A stretch of DNA of 64,000 nucleotides from Cricetomys ansorgei (lineage: Eukaryota; Chordata; Mammalia; Rodentia; Nesomyidae), in contig JAMJFZ010001074.1 in assembly GCA_026225945.1 (NCBI GenBank), forward strand, positions 1,008,501-1,072,500, read 5' to 3'. This document shows positions 10,996 through 20,838 of this stretch, one piece after another (position 1 is the stretch's first letter; each line of letters opens with the position of its first letter). The position numbers were made by a program, and so were the translations under genes. The notes beneath the pieces are model-generated. The model did not search any database. It was not told the DNA's origin and saw only the letters and a program-made list of their open reading frames with translations.

Positions 10996-11534
10996 TGTTG
11001 GACTTCAGGGATCCAAACTGGGACCCCCAGGGTCCAAACCGGAACGCCACATCCCCACAGAGACTCACAGACGGGATATCGATGCAAATAGCAAGAGGAT
11101 TTATTCCAGTGCACTGGGACCGTTCTAACACGCAGGATAGAAGCCGGCCCCAAGGAGCAAATGGTGAAGCTTTTTATACAGTTGTTGGGCATAAACCGAA
11201 TTGGTACAAGTTGATTGGTCCCCAAATTGTTTTCTCATTTTGATAGATAGGGGCCAGTTAACCTTTAAGTTGATGATAGCAAGGTCACGGGCACCAGGAA
11301 ATGTACACTTAGGATAAAGTCCCTTGCCTAAGGCTATCAGGCGGTGCCTGTAGCCGCCGCTCATTTTAGGAATGTGGGCTGGGTCACAGTGCTCTTGAAT
11401 TAAGCCTGACAATAATTGTTTTGTGGTTTCTGGGGTGGGCTAGTTCCTGGAACAGGGAGTTCTGGAATGTCCTGTTAAGAGTTTAAGATTAATGATCAGG
11501 GCCTGGGGTCTCTGGCCTCACATAAACCCTTTCA
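10996..11534 (-). repeat. 5' LTR of the ERV1-like element
   Basis: 539 bp, TG...CA ended in either orientation, same sequence as 4664-5202. In the minus direction it holds a CCAAT box (11218-11214), a TATAAAAA box (11178-11171) and an AATAAA signal (11105-11100), then a U5 of roughly 90 nt. The CCAAT-TATA-AATAAA order fixes the minus orientation. R is probably about 60 nt, from spacing only. Confidence 0.95.
11171..11218 (-). promoter_or_regulatory. LTR core promoter (CCAAT and TATA boxes)
   Basis: Reading the minus strand, CCAAT lies at 11218-11214 and TATAAAAA at 11178-11171, about 36 bp apart. AATAAA follows about 65 bp downstream of the TATA box. Since this LTR is intact and identical to its partner, the promoter could be active. 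That is inference; the sequence shows only the motifs. Confidence 0.75.
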
Positions 11535-11538
11535 ATTA
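11535..11538. repeat. Target site duplication ATTA, right copy
   Basis: Pairs with 4660-4663. The pair shows the element inserted as a unit and has not recombined with another copy. Confidence 0.85.
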
Positions 11539-11884
11539 CAGCCTCATCAATCAACCTGTCAAAGGTCACAGCTTCATTAATGAGCTGGCTACATGGTCTC
11601 CTATGTCCAGCCAAGGCTCAGTTATTGGTATTGGAGTCTGTATTGGCTTGATCTGTTTGGCCTAGGGCACGAATTTGGCCCTCTATAAAGGTCCCAGAAA
11701 AGCTTTCCAGTGATGTTTCCTTTGCTATGTTTTGGTGGTGGTGTACCTAGATGTGATCTGTCTCGGTGTCGGTTCCATGCGTATTTGGCAAGGATGTTCC
11801 CTCCTCGTGGGTGCTGGCGGAAGTGTTCTAGAGGAACACGCCAGTCAAGATGGCTGACAGAGCTCCGACTTCCACATCTTTTTT
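11539..11884. other. No recognised feature
   Basis: About 345 bp of flank to the right of the LTR element with no recognised repeat or gene. Confidence 0.45.
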
Positions 11885-12116
11885 TCCTTTTAAATAATTT
11901 ATTATTATTATTTTATATGTATGAGTATTTTGTCTTCATGTAATGAAGTGAGCACCATGTGTGCCCACTGAGGCCAGAGAGGGTATCAGATCCCCTACAA
12001 CTGGAGTTACTGGAATTACATAAGGTTGTGAGCCACCAGGTAGGTGCTGAAACTGAACCTGAGTCCTCTGGAAGAGAAGCCAGTGCCCTTAACCACAGAG
12101 CCGTCTCTCCAGCCCC
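11885..12116 (-). mobile_element. B3 SINE
   Basis: Reversed B3: a T/A-rich tail, the GCACCATGTGTGCC...GAGGCCAGAGAGGG segment, then GTTGTGAGCCACCA, AACCTGAGTCCTCTGGAAGAG and CAGAGCCGTCTCTCCAGCCC, which is the reverse complement of the B2/B3 tRNA-like head with its pol III boxes. Confidence 0.93.
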
Positions 12117-12261
12117 CATACCTGTTCTTTTAACAACTAACCAAAAGGCGTTGCAATTTTCCGATAGTCATTCATTCGTTTGGCTATTTTTTCCCTTAGG
12201 CTCCTTCACTTCCAATTTCACACATTTTAACAATCTGTTTTTGTTGTTGTTTGTTTGTTTG

Positions 12262-12418
12262 TTTTTGGGTTTTTGAGACAGGGTTTCTCTGTTGTAACTC
12301 TGGCTGTCCTGGAACTCACTCTGTAGACTAGGCTGGCCTCCAACTCACAGGGATCTGCCTGCCTCTGCCTTTTCCTCCCGAGTGCTGGGATTAAAGACGT
12401 GCACCACCACCTGCTTAC
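12262..12418 (-). mobile_element. B1 SINE
   Basis: Full reversed B1 after a T-rich tail: GAGACAGGGTTTCTCTGTTG, CTGTCCTGGAACTCACTCTG, GGCTGGCCTCCAACTCACAG, CCTCCCGAGTGCTGGGATTA and CACCACCACCTGCTT. The left arm reads TCTGTTGTAACTCTGGCTG, a variant shared by the other B1 copies in this window. Confidence 0.95.
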
Positions 12419-12681
12419 TCATCCCCAGCTTCTTAATGTGGAAATCTAGGTTATAGATCTGAGAAAAAAAGGAAAAGAATATAGATTATCTAATGGTGAC
12501 TGAAAATTTGATAGTTTTTTTTTTTCTTTTCTCAGATAAACATTAAAGCTATAAAATTTCCTCTGAGTACTGTTTTAGTTGTATCCCAGTTTTAATATCT
12601 TTCAGTTCAAAATATTCCTGAATTTCCTTGTTCTGGTTTGACCCATGAATTAGCTAAAGTGTTGTGTTTAATTTCTAAACA

Positions 12682-12917
12682 TTTGTTTATTTGTTTTAAA
12701 GTTTGCTTTTATTCATGTGTACGGCTATTTTGCCTGCATGTATGTCTGTGTACCATGTGCCTGCTTGGTGGCCATGGAGGCCAGGAGAGAGCACTGAATT
12801 CCCTGGAACTGGAGCTACAGGTGGTTGTGAGCCATGCATATTGGTGCTGGAATCTAACCTGGATCTTCTGGATGAGCAGCCAGTGGTCTTAACCACAGAG
12901 CCATCTTTCTAGCCCCC
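12682..12917 (-). mobile_element. B3 SINE inserted in L1M
   Basis: Reversed B3: TTTTGCCTGCATGTATGTCT, GGCCATGGAGGCCAGGAGAG, GGAACTGGAGCTACAGGTGG and CAGAGCCATCTTTCTAGCCC. L1M sequence resumes on both sides. Confidence 0.93.
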
Positions 12918-13261
12918 TAATTTGTAAATATTTAGATCTTCTCCAGATAAGTTTTTTTTTTTTAATTCTTGAATTCTAATTTCATCCTGGCGTGTTAATG
13001 AAATTGTAAGAACCATTTCTGTTAGCTATATCAAGTATATTGAGGCTTGTTTTATGACCAATATGTTTGCCATCTTAGTGGCTATTGGTGTAAGAGTACA
13101 AAGAAGTCAGTCATGATTTTGGTATGATGCCTTATAAAAGTTAATGTGGTCGAGTGTGGTCAGCACCTCTGCGCTGCTCCTGATTCTCTGTCTGCCCTGT
13201 AAATTGCCGAGCAGGTGTCACAGTTTTTACTTCTCTCCTTTTATTAGTTTCTGCTTTACTT

Positions 13262-13345
13262 TCCCTGTCCAAGAACCTGCGATTGAACATAGGGTCGGCC
13301 TCATGCCAGGAAGTGCTCTACTTCTGAGTTCTGTCCTTAGTTCCT
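13262..13345 (-). mobile_element. ID-like SINE fragment
   Basis: AACCTGCGATTGAACATAGG...CATGCCAGGAAGTGCTCTAC...GAGTTCTGTCC is a degenerate reversed ID core with tRNA-Ala-type A and B boxes. Confidence 0.6.
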
Positions 13346-13388
13346 AGTTGGCTTTTTTTTTTCTTCTAAAGTTCTGAATTTGGGTAAA

Positions 13389-13690
13389 CAGTTGGCCCCC
13401 TGAATCCAGGGATTATGGGTCTGTGAATTTGTCCAACAGCAAGTCAAAAATATCTGAAAAACTACATCTGCACTGAACACGCACAGACTGTTCTCCTTGT
13501 CATTATTGGAAATCATCCTAATTGCGTCATCGCTGGCGATTACAATAAACCTAGAGGTGACCCAAAGCACTTGGGTGGATGCATAGTTCATATCCTACAA
13601 GGGGCTTGAGCGGTCACAGACTCGTCACAGGGAGACCCTGGAAACAACCCCTGCAGATGCTCACGGACTACGCGGACACTGGCGAGACTG
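13389..13690. mobile_element. Tigger/MER2-type DNA transposon relic
   Basis: Begins CAGTTGGCCCCCTGAATCC and ends CGAGACTG, with the internal phrases ACTACATCTGCACTGAACA, GACTGTTCTCCTTGTCATTA, ACCTAGAGGTGACC and CCCTGGAAACAACCCC. These follow the common mammalian pogo/Tigger-derived MER2 element in order. No transposase frame. It sits inside the antisense L1M, so it is younger than that L1. Confidence 0.72.
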
Positions 13691-14981
13691 TTTCTTTTTG
13701 CCGAATTGACCACCATGTTGTGAAATGTCTCTCTTGTCTTTGACGGCAAACATCATCTTAAAACCCCTCCTACCTGATGATGCTGTAAAAACGGCCATAG
13801 CTGTTTTCTTACAATTACTGCTTTTCTGGTATTCTCTCTTCTATCCAGACTTTAATTTCTCTGAGGTTTATTATGTAAAGTGGAGAATGGGCTTTTCCTA
13901 TAGGTACCATTTGTGGTCTTGGTGTTCTCCGTGGCTTGACAGCGTCTGTCTTTCCAGAGTTTGGCCATTTATAGTTAATGCAATTATTGACGTATTGTAT
14001 TAAAATACAACAGCTTGCTGTTTGCTTTCTGATTGCCCTAATTGATCTTTGTTCTTCCTTTGATTTTTAAGATTTTTAAGAATCCAATTTTGGATTCATT
14101 GACTTAAAATAAAAGCATACTCTACTATTTCTCTTCTGTTGGTTTATTGTTATAAATTTTTCCTTTTTAAACTTACCTTTCTTCAGAGGTAATGTTCTCC
14201 TTCACATATCTGTATTTGTGCTTCTTCCACCCTTCGTATGATCCTTGTCATACGTGTTACATGCCTCTGAACCTGGCCTGTGTCATTACCAGGAAGTTTA
14301 GATGGTCAAACGTCATCTTATAAAGGCTTAAATTACAGATTCTGTATTTCACAAATATTTATTGTTTGGCTTTCTTTATTTCTGTGTACAGGTCCATGTT
14401 CCTATGTGGTATTGCTTGTTTCTGTATTTTTTTTTAAATCTCCTTTTCTTTCCCTTCAAGTCTGCCTAGCAATGACTGTACCTGGCTTCAGTTGCCTAAA
14501 AATGGTTTAGTTGCTATCTTTGCTTTTGAAGATATTTTTTGCTGGATGCAGATTCTAGATTAATAATTTTTCCTTTGATAACTTATGCTATTATTGTGGC
14601 TTATTGTATATTAATATCTAGTATGGTAAGTTCCTCCTTAATTCTTTCGTTTTTCTCTCTGATCCATCTTTTTCCGCAAGAAGTTTAAAGTCATCTTGTT
14701 CAATTAAAAGAACCCTCTGTTGATATTTTAAAATTCCGTGTCTAGGTTCCCTTAGGGGTCATTAACACTTTCCTGACCCCGTACCTTCCTGTGCATGAGG
14801 TGAACTTGTTCATTTGTGTTTCCAAGGTAGCGTTCAAAAAACTTCCTCAAATAGGTCTTAAATACTTCTTACTGTATTTGGAGATCTTTCCCATTTCTGC
14901 GATCGCTCCTGTAATCAATGAAGTCTCCTTGTAATCTGCTCGAAGCTGCTATTGTGTAGGCAACTCGTTCCTCTTGGTCGG

Positions 14982-15169
14982 TCTTGTCCCAACCCCTCTT
15001 CCGTACTTCTTGTCCCAACCCCTCTTCCGTACTTCTTGTCCCAACCCCTCTTCCGTACTTCTTGTCCCAATCACTCTTCCGTACTTCTTGTCCCAATCAC
15101 TCTTCCGTACTTCTTGTCCCAACCCCTCTTCCGTACTTCTTGTTCCAACCTCTCTTCCGTACTTCTTGT
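14982..15169. repeat. 26-bp minisatellite, seven units
   Basis: Units start at 14982, 15008, 15034, 15060, 15086, 15112 and 15138, each of the form TCTTGTCCCAAC-CCCTCTTC plus CGTACT. The variants run A-A-A-B-B-A-C, where B has ATCACTC and C has GTTCC...CTCTC. Because 26 is not a multiple of 3, all frames cycle through the same peptide phrases. The open frames of 77-121 codons on both strands here are by-products. Confidence 0.97.
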
Positions 15170-15330
15170 GTTTCCTTTTCACGTGCTGGTGTTTTCTTAC
15201 GTTGTATCGGTTGTGTGTTCTTGCGTTTCACTGGTCTTTCTCATACTGTCCCGATACTGCTTGTCTGTCCTCTTCCCCTGGTTTTGAATGTTTTAATGAC
15301 CCTCTTTTAAAACCCTTTTTATACTGTTGG

Positions 15331-16630
15331 GTTACGTAGAGTTCATGGAGCGTACATGTACCGATTCACCATCTTTCACTGTATCTACATGGTTACACAG
15401 GAATTACCTTGAGCACATCTGAGGTATGAGCCATTTCCTGAGGAGTCTCCCCCGGGCCTGTCCTGTCCAGGCCTCTGCGTGACTTGGTTCACATTCCCTC
15501 TGCTGGCTCCATTCTTAGATAATTTTTATGTTTATTTTTTTACTATAACTTTCTTCAGTTATGGTTAGGAGAAACTCTGACGAACACCCACGCATGGCAC
15601 AATTTTGGAAGTTTGATTTTTTGCAGGTCTCCTCTTCTGCCACCCACAACACCAGGCAGACAGTCAACTTCCTGCCACAGCCTTCCACCAGTGGAGAGAG
15701 CTTTTCTAGTCTTTATATGGAGGAAACAACCCCATCTGGCTTTTAGCTCTATGCAGCCAGATCAGTTCTGTCTCCTATTACTTGCCGCCCAGGGCTTAGC
15801 CCAATCCTCCTGTGCATCTTAGAACCTTGCACCTTCACCTCTATGAACCATTTGTTTTTTAGCATCTATTCAGTGCTATAGGTTTGATTTTCTGTTGTCT
15901 TCTTGGCGTCTGGGAATTGTCCTTGCTTGTTGAGTTTGGCTATGAAACAATGATCATAACAGCAACCGTGGCAAAGACATTTTTGAATTTGCCATAGCAA
16001 TTTGACTCTTATTCCTCTTGTGCCCTGGAGTCCTCAATGGACAGGAGGCAGGCAACTTGCAGAGGTAGTCTTTGACTCCAGTCCATAACCATTGCCTGAG
16101 AGAGGCCTGGCTGCTGTTGGAAGTTGCCGTGGCTGTTTTTGTTACTAATACCATTATGCAATCTCACTGAGTTTTAGAAGCTTGGAGAGTATTTTCCTGA
16201 GAGAAAAGGGTCCACAAATTCAAATGACGACTAGATTTCCTGCCCTATAATATTGAAGTTCCGATTCCTGAGTTAAATACTGGTAATTGGTGAACAGCAG
16301 GACCAGTTAGAGGACCTGTTTGGCCAGGTTATATTATAAAGTAATGAGGCTGAGTTCCAGGGCCCGCAGAATCTACCTTATTGACTTGCATGCCACCTCG
16401 GGGATACTGGGTGGAGGGAGGCACAGAGTGCCAACAGTAATTGTTAGTAAGCCCAGTTGGTGGACGTCTGGGAGATGCTCAGAGGCCAAAGTTCTGAATG
16501 TTTCTCATTAATTATCTTCAAAACAAACTCTCAGCCTAGAAAAAAAAAAAAGAAAAAGCCCAATTAGAGAGCGGTGCACGGCTCAGATGGCCGTGGTGGT
16601 AAATTCACGATGTACTGGTTTTCATTTCAG
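15331..16630. other. No confidently recognised feature
   Basis: T-rich at the left, possibly more decayed L1M up to about 15560. A short A-rich patch lies at 16541-16557. No gene family recognised. Confidence 0.4.
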
Positions 16631-16633
16631 AAA

Positions 16634-16860
16634 TTGGAGTGGTGCAATGGAAAAATGTGGTCTCCGCGTCAGCCAGACTAGGTTCAAATTCCCTCCCATT
16701 TGCCAGCTTTAGGACCGTGGACAGATGACGACCTGTTTTGTACCTCAGTTTCCTCTCCTGGAAGATGAAGATAACAATATCATGGCACACGCTTCTCAAC
16801 GCCATTGTGCGGACTAAGCCAGCAGATCCGGGAAAAGCCCTTTCTAGGCTGCTTTAGGGG
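16634..16860 (+). mobile_element. MIR SINE, nearly full length
   Basis: Forward MIR landmarks in order: GTGGTGCAATGGAAAAATG, GTCAGCCAGACTAGGTTCAA, TTGCCAGCTTTAGGACCGTG, ACCTCAGTTTCCTCTCCTGG, AAGATGAAGATAACAATA and CTTCTCAACGCCATTGTGCG. This is the best preserved MIR in the window. Confidence 0.88.
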
Positions 16861-17632
16861 TGTGTCAGCAAAGACTACCCCGAAGATCCTAAGGACAGCC
16901 CCTCCTGCCTGAGCAGGGGACATGGGAGTGGGAAGCTGGTGGCTTTTTCCTTCTTCTGCTACACGGCCCTCTTCCTTTTTGGTCTCTTCCTGTTCCTTCT
17001 AGTTTCCTGGCTCCTACTTCCTCTCCATCTCCTCTGCTGGGTCTTCACACAGAGCCGCCACCTTCGAGTGTTAGTGGGTTCTATGCTGCAGCATTGCCCA
17101 TCCAAAATTACCGCTTCTGAGCCCAGACCTTGAGTCCCCTCAGGAAAAAGGCCATGAAAACTCAACTGAGGATGAACCTGCCACCTCCCCAGCCTGGAGA
17201 GTCCTCTTGGCTGAGAAGGGGTGAGTGACTATTTGTGGTCCCTGGAAAAGTCTTTTCTCAAACGAGCATTTGGTTCAGAGCAGTTTTCAGAGCACAGATG
17301 TGCCAAGCTGGCTTCACCTCTCTTTAACTGGTTGCAAAGAGTCCAGTCCATTTTGATTTTAATTAAAAGAACACGAAGCTTGGATACACGATGGAAGAGA
17401 GATATAGGAGCAAAGAGATGAAAGCCATGCTGTGCTCCTATCCGGAGGTTCAACGTTTGGAGGATGTCGAGTTATTGAGCCTTCGGCATTACATCTGAGT
17501 GGAGGACAGCCCGTGGCGGCATGCTGACTGACGTGTCTTTCTAAACGAGAGTTTCTAGTGGCCTGCTTTGGTATTCTAATTTTTCACTTGATAATTTTTA
17601 TGGACAGCTGCTCACACAGATCGACACTTTGA
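16861..17632. other. No recognised feature
   Basis: About 770 bp with no repeat family or coding support. A CT-rich block lies at 16940-17045. Confidence 0.45.
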
Positions 17633-17652
17633 GACAGACAGACAGACAGACA

Positions 17653-17689
<37 letters not shown>
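17633..17689. repeat. (GACA)n(CA)n microsatellite
   Basis: About five GACA units followed by about 17 CA units. Confidence 0.97.
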
Positions 17690-17693
<4 letters not shown>

Positions 17694-17751
17694 CTCTCTG
17701 CTTCTACCAGTATCAAAATGTGGAGAAACTGAAGCCAAGGAGAAAGTGGTG

Positions 17752-18260
17752 GGGGCCACTGTTTGTGTACTTGTGTTGCCATAACAACAGGCCAGCAATC
17801 AAACCCCTTAGTGTAACAGAAACTACTGCCTTGCAGTTCTGAGACTGAGGATCGCTGTGGCAATCTTCCTGTGGAGGCAGGGGTAGGGGGTGGGGGCAGG
17901 GGGAATCTGTACCTGGCCTCTCTCCTAGCTCAGCTAGTTCTTGGTTTGCGTGCCATAAACGCAGTTGGCATGTGGCACACTCCTGGTGTGCGTGCCTGTG
18001 TCCAGACTTCTCTTTTACAAGGACACCAGTTGTATTGGATTAGTAGCCCACCCTCCTCCAGAATGACATCATCTAACTAATTACATCTGCCTTTCTCTCC
18101 CACTTTTAAGAATCCCTATGATTGCATCAGGCCCCATGGACTCACTACAGTCTAGAACACTCTGGATGGAGGTCATATCTCCATAGACTGGATATTAAGA
18201 TTTCAACATATGACTTTGTTGGGACTGGGGTGACACAGTTCAATCCAGGATGGCCCCAGC
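17752..18260 (-). mobile_element. MLT1-type MaLR LTR
   Basis: Reversed MaLR LTR landmarks: GTTGCCATAACAACAGGC near the head, TTGCAGTTCTGAGACTG, CTTCTCTTTTACAAGGACAC, AGATTTCAACATATGACTTT and GACACAGTTCAATCCAGG at the end. Ancient and diverged. Confidence 0.75.
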
Positions 18261-18424
18261 TATATCCTACCTACTGGACTTCACAGAACTAAGAGGATTT
18301 GCTTTGCATAGCCCAATCCCACAGCACCACACACCCAGCCCCCACATCTACTCTCTTACCAGAACTACCAGGCTGCTAGTTCTCCCCATGGGGCAATAAG
18401 CCAGAGGTGTGGGTATGGATTGAA

Positions 18425-18770
18425 TCATACAGGGCCTAGAGACCTTGTAAGGATTTTATATTTTATCTGCACAGCAATAGGAGCCATTGAATATTTATGA
18501 GCAGGAGAAGAGATATCAAGCTATAGAAAGATCCTTCCTGTAACCCTAGCTCTGAAAACCAGACTGGAGGTGAGATAAGGAGTTAGCTGAGCAAGAAAGG
18601 GGCCTGGCCTGCTCCTTCATAGTGGCAACAGGCACACAGAGCAGATGGTATGGAGAAGCATCCATGGTGGACAAGCCTATCAGAGCATCTGAAGAGGAGC
18701 ACCGGGTATGTGTTATTTTAGCCAAGGGAACTAGAGCTGCAGTTGGGGTTGTTGGCAAGGAGAACTGTCA
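18425..18770 (-). mobile_element. Ancient L2-like LINE segment
   Basis: The order AGACCTTGTAAGGATTTTAT, AGGAGCCATTGAATATTTAT, GAGCAGGAGAAGAGATATCA resembles a common old mammalian repeat whose strand matches reversed L2-class 3' sequence. The family name is uncertain. Confidence 0.45.
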
Positions 18771-19007
18771 TCTAGGTTTCTGGAGATGAGCACTTTCATT
18801 TTGGGAAGAGAGTCTTGTCTGTTAGTAAGTCACCAGATAAACAATATGGTTACACCAGAAAAAAAGCTCCTTGTTCTTGGAATAAAATGGTGACATCACA
18901 CACCTGCATGTGGCAGCTGCCGTAGGAGATGAGATGCAACTGCAGAGAGAGATGGGAAGAGTGTTTCCCAAGTGAGGATTTTCACTGGCCTATTGGTATC
19001 TTGGGTA

Positions 19008-19292
19008 TTAGTTACCTGTTCGCTGCTGTAACGAATTACTGTGAATTTGCTGGATTAAAGCGTGAATCTATTCCCTTAGCACTGTAGGCCAGAAGTCTCC
19101 TGTGGCTCTCACAAGGTTACAGTGAAGGTATACTAGACTCCTTTCTCTACTTCTAAGGCTACTCACATTCCTTGGCCTGTGGCCCCTGCAAAGCTCGCAG
19201 TGTAGAACCTCTCTGACCCATCATTTTCCTTCACCGTGTGACCTTTTCTGACCCTTTCCTTTGCCTTTGTCCTCTACTTTTACAAACCCTAG
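19008..19292 (-). mobile_element. MLT1-type MaLR LTR fragment
   Basis: TTAGTTACCTGTTCGCTGCT, TGTAACGAATTACTGTGAAT, CACTGTAGGCCAGAAGTC, ACTCACATTCCTTGGCCTGT and CTTTTACAAACCCTAGGT follow a reversed MLT1 LTR in order. Confidence 0.75.
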
Positions 19293-19295
19293 GTA

Positions 19296-19425
19296 ACATA
19301 TGCTTCTAATCCCACCACCCCTGGGAACGCGGAGGGCTGAGACAGGAGGATTTTGAGATCTAGAGCTATGTGAGTTGGATAATGAGACCCTGGCCCAAAC
19401 CTCAAGAAGAACAAGAATAGGAGAA
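19296..19425 (+). mobile_element. B1-related SINE (old, PB1-like)
   Basis: GCTTCTAATCCCACCACC, GCGGAGGGCTGAGACAGGAG and AATGAGACCCTGGCCCAAAC match a degenerate forward B1/7SL body; the 5' part is lost. Confidence 0.6.
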
Positions 19426-19658
19426 AAAGCAAGGCATTTTGTGGAGTGCCTCGGTGGCAGACTAGGGTTTCTTTTCAGGGTTTCATTTTTAAAGGAAGAG
19501 GGGGAAGGGTCCCCTGGAACCTCCTGGAAGCTAACTCTTTATGAGGGGCTTTTGCTCTCAGGGGCTTGGCTCCTCCCCTCTGTGCGCTGCCGTACAGCCT
19601 TGATGGTTTCTTCCCATTTGCTTTCCGGAAAGCATATGTCTTCAGAGGAAAGAGCATA

Positions 19659-19662
<4 letters not shown>

Positions 19663-19702
<40 letters not shown>
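19663..19702. repeat. (GT)20 microsatellite
   Basis: Uninterrupted GT dinucleotide run; potential Z-DNA former. Confidence 0.98.
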
Positions 19703-19706
<4 letters not shown>

Positions 19707-20541
19707 ATACACGTGCGCGCATGTATTTTTTCTTTCCTTAATGTGTTTTAAGTGAAAACGAGCTGTTAAGATCTTGGTCTCAGATATTAGCTCACAGTGG
19801 TCCACAGAGTACATTCCTACCATTTTTTGATGGCCCAAAATGCATCTCCAGAAAAGACTCAAGCACTCATAGCAACAGAGGAGACACTAAGGGGCTCACC
19901 GACAAACAGCTTCTCACAGCTGGAATGCCTACTGGTCCTGGGAGCCTAGAGAGTGAAGGTGGGGCTTGACTCAGTTCTAAAGGATATTTTGCCTTTCCAT
20001 CTCCCCTTCTCTGACTTGGCCATGTGCTGTGAGTCTTCACCCACGAAGAAGCGACAGGTGCCACTTCCAGCAAACAGCAGTGGGGAGACACTTCGTGCGT
20101 GGGGCAACCTTAGCAAGACTGATTGGAGATCTGGTAGAGCTCACAGAAGGCAAGAGGGCCTGTGGGGGCTTGAGTGATTAGGAAAAGAAGACAAAATAAT
20201 TACAACGGCTACTTTATTGATTTTACTTAGAGACAGAATGTGTGCTGTGTTGCTCAAATAAGGAGGTTGCCTCTCTCAGTCTCCCAAGTAGCTAAGCCCT
20301 TTTTGAAATCATCCCTTGAAGGATTGGCTCAACAGAAAGAAGGTTCTAGAAAGCACTTTAAATGAGTTAGGGGAGAAAGTATATAGGATATGGTAATACA
20401 TCGGACATACGTGTGACATCATTATATGTGTAAAAACAGTACAAAATTCAAGAGATTCACAGTCTGAGTTTGTGTGGCCTGGTCCTCAGCCACCCAATTC
20501 TTCCTCTATAGGTGATGTTAGTATTAACATACATGTAACAA
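19703..20541. other. No confidently recognised feature
   Basis: Mostly unassigned. Bases 20203-20315 faintly resemble a reversed B1 (GAGACAGAATGTGTGCTGTG ... CAGTCTCCCAAGTAGCTAAG) but are too diverged to call. Confidence 0.4.
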
Positions 20542-20838
20542 ATGCTGAGAACCTATTACCTCACTCACAGTTGGATGGCTGAAGAATCTCTTAAGAACAG
20601 GATCAAGCAGGCGTGTTTCCACTGTGGTAAGTTAGGAAAGTTATGCAGAAACCGCTTCCAAACATTATCAACTCCACACAGGACTCCACACACCATCGTG
20701 AGGGCAAAGTTCCTGCCCCCAGTTGGCAGAAAATTTGAGACCGATGGTAATTATACCATGTTAACCATCCCTGCCCCCACCCAGAAATCCACAAAAATCT
20801 TCAGAGACTTTGGATTCTTACAGGGCATTCAGCATTGA
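20542..20838 (+). pseudogene. Possible retroviral Gag zinc-knuckle relic
   Basis: A 98-codon open frame contains CFHCGKLGKLCRNR at about residues 25-38. This has the spacing of a CX2CX4HX4C nucleocapsid knuckle, but the His is Lys and the last Cys is Arg, so it would not bind zinc. The following 60 residues are proline- and threonine-rich and not recognised. No LTR or other retroviral part was seen nearby. It could equally be chance. A CCHC relic of an old ERV is my preferred but weak reading. Confidence 0.3.

Larger units (their letters stand above)
4664..11534 (-). mobile_element. Complete non-autonomous class I endogenous retroviral element (gammaretrovirus-related, VL30-like)
   Basis: A 6871-bp element runs right to left. 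Visible parts in order are the 5' LTR (11534-10996), a 3-nt gap, a tRNA-Glu primer site, a splice donor, a C/T- and GACA-rich leader, a gag-position start codon (10222), about 4.9 kb of AT-rich interior without a long frame, a polypurine tract, and the 3' LTR (5202-4664). An ATTA duplication flanks it. LTR ends are TG...CA. The 4-bp duplication and the leader/gag start fit class I (gamma) elements. The two LTRs show no difference by eye, so insertion is recent. No minus-strand frame in the interior exceeds about 116 codons and none resembles protease, reverse transcriptase, integrase or envelope, so mobilisation would need proteins from another element. The exact family name is not known to me. 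VL30 is the closest described type by architecture, but VL30 usually has a different primer and a shorter interior. Confidence 0.93.
12430..15330 (-). mobile_element. Old LINE-1 (L1M-type) fragment, antisense, nested with younger insertions
   Basis: T-rich sequence follows, in order, the reverse complement of an old mammalian L1. Bases 12560-12680 match ORF2 sequence beyond the endonuclease. The 13700-13760 region (GAATTGACCACCATG...GAAATGTC) matches the endonuclease segment. The 13850-14700 region (GTTAATGCAATTATTGA, AGATATTTTTTGCTGGATGCAG) matches more 5' L1M sequence. No L1 frame survives. It is interrupted by B3 (12682-12917), an ID-like SINE (13262-13345), a Tigger/MER2-type element (13389-13690) and a minisatellite (14982-15169). 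The right limit is uncertain. Confidence 0.8.

Noticed and set aside
10630..11091. 153-codon plus-strand frame
   Set aside because: It is antisense to the retroelement leader and 5' LTR and includes the GACA microsatellite; a by-product.
4664..11534. Possibility of a segmental duplication instead of a retroelement for the two 539-bp repeats
   Set aside because: TG...CA ends, ATTA duplication, primer site and polypurine tract at the correct inner borders fit only an LTR element.
14975..15169. CRISPR-like regular repeat
   Set aside because: Units are contiguous tandem copies with no unique spacers, in mammalian DNA.
14952..15339. Leu/Pro/Ser-rich repeated peptide frames on both strands
   Set aside because: They are translations of the 26-bp minisatellite.
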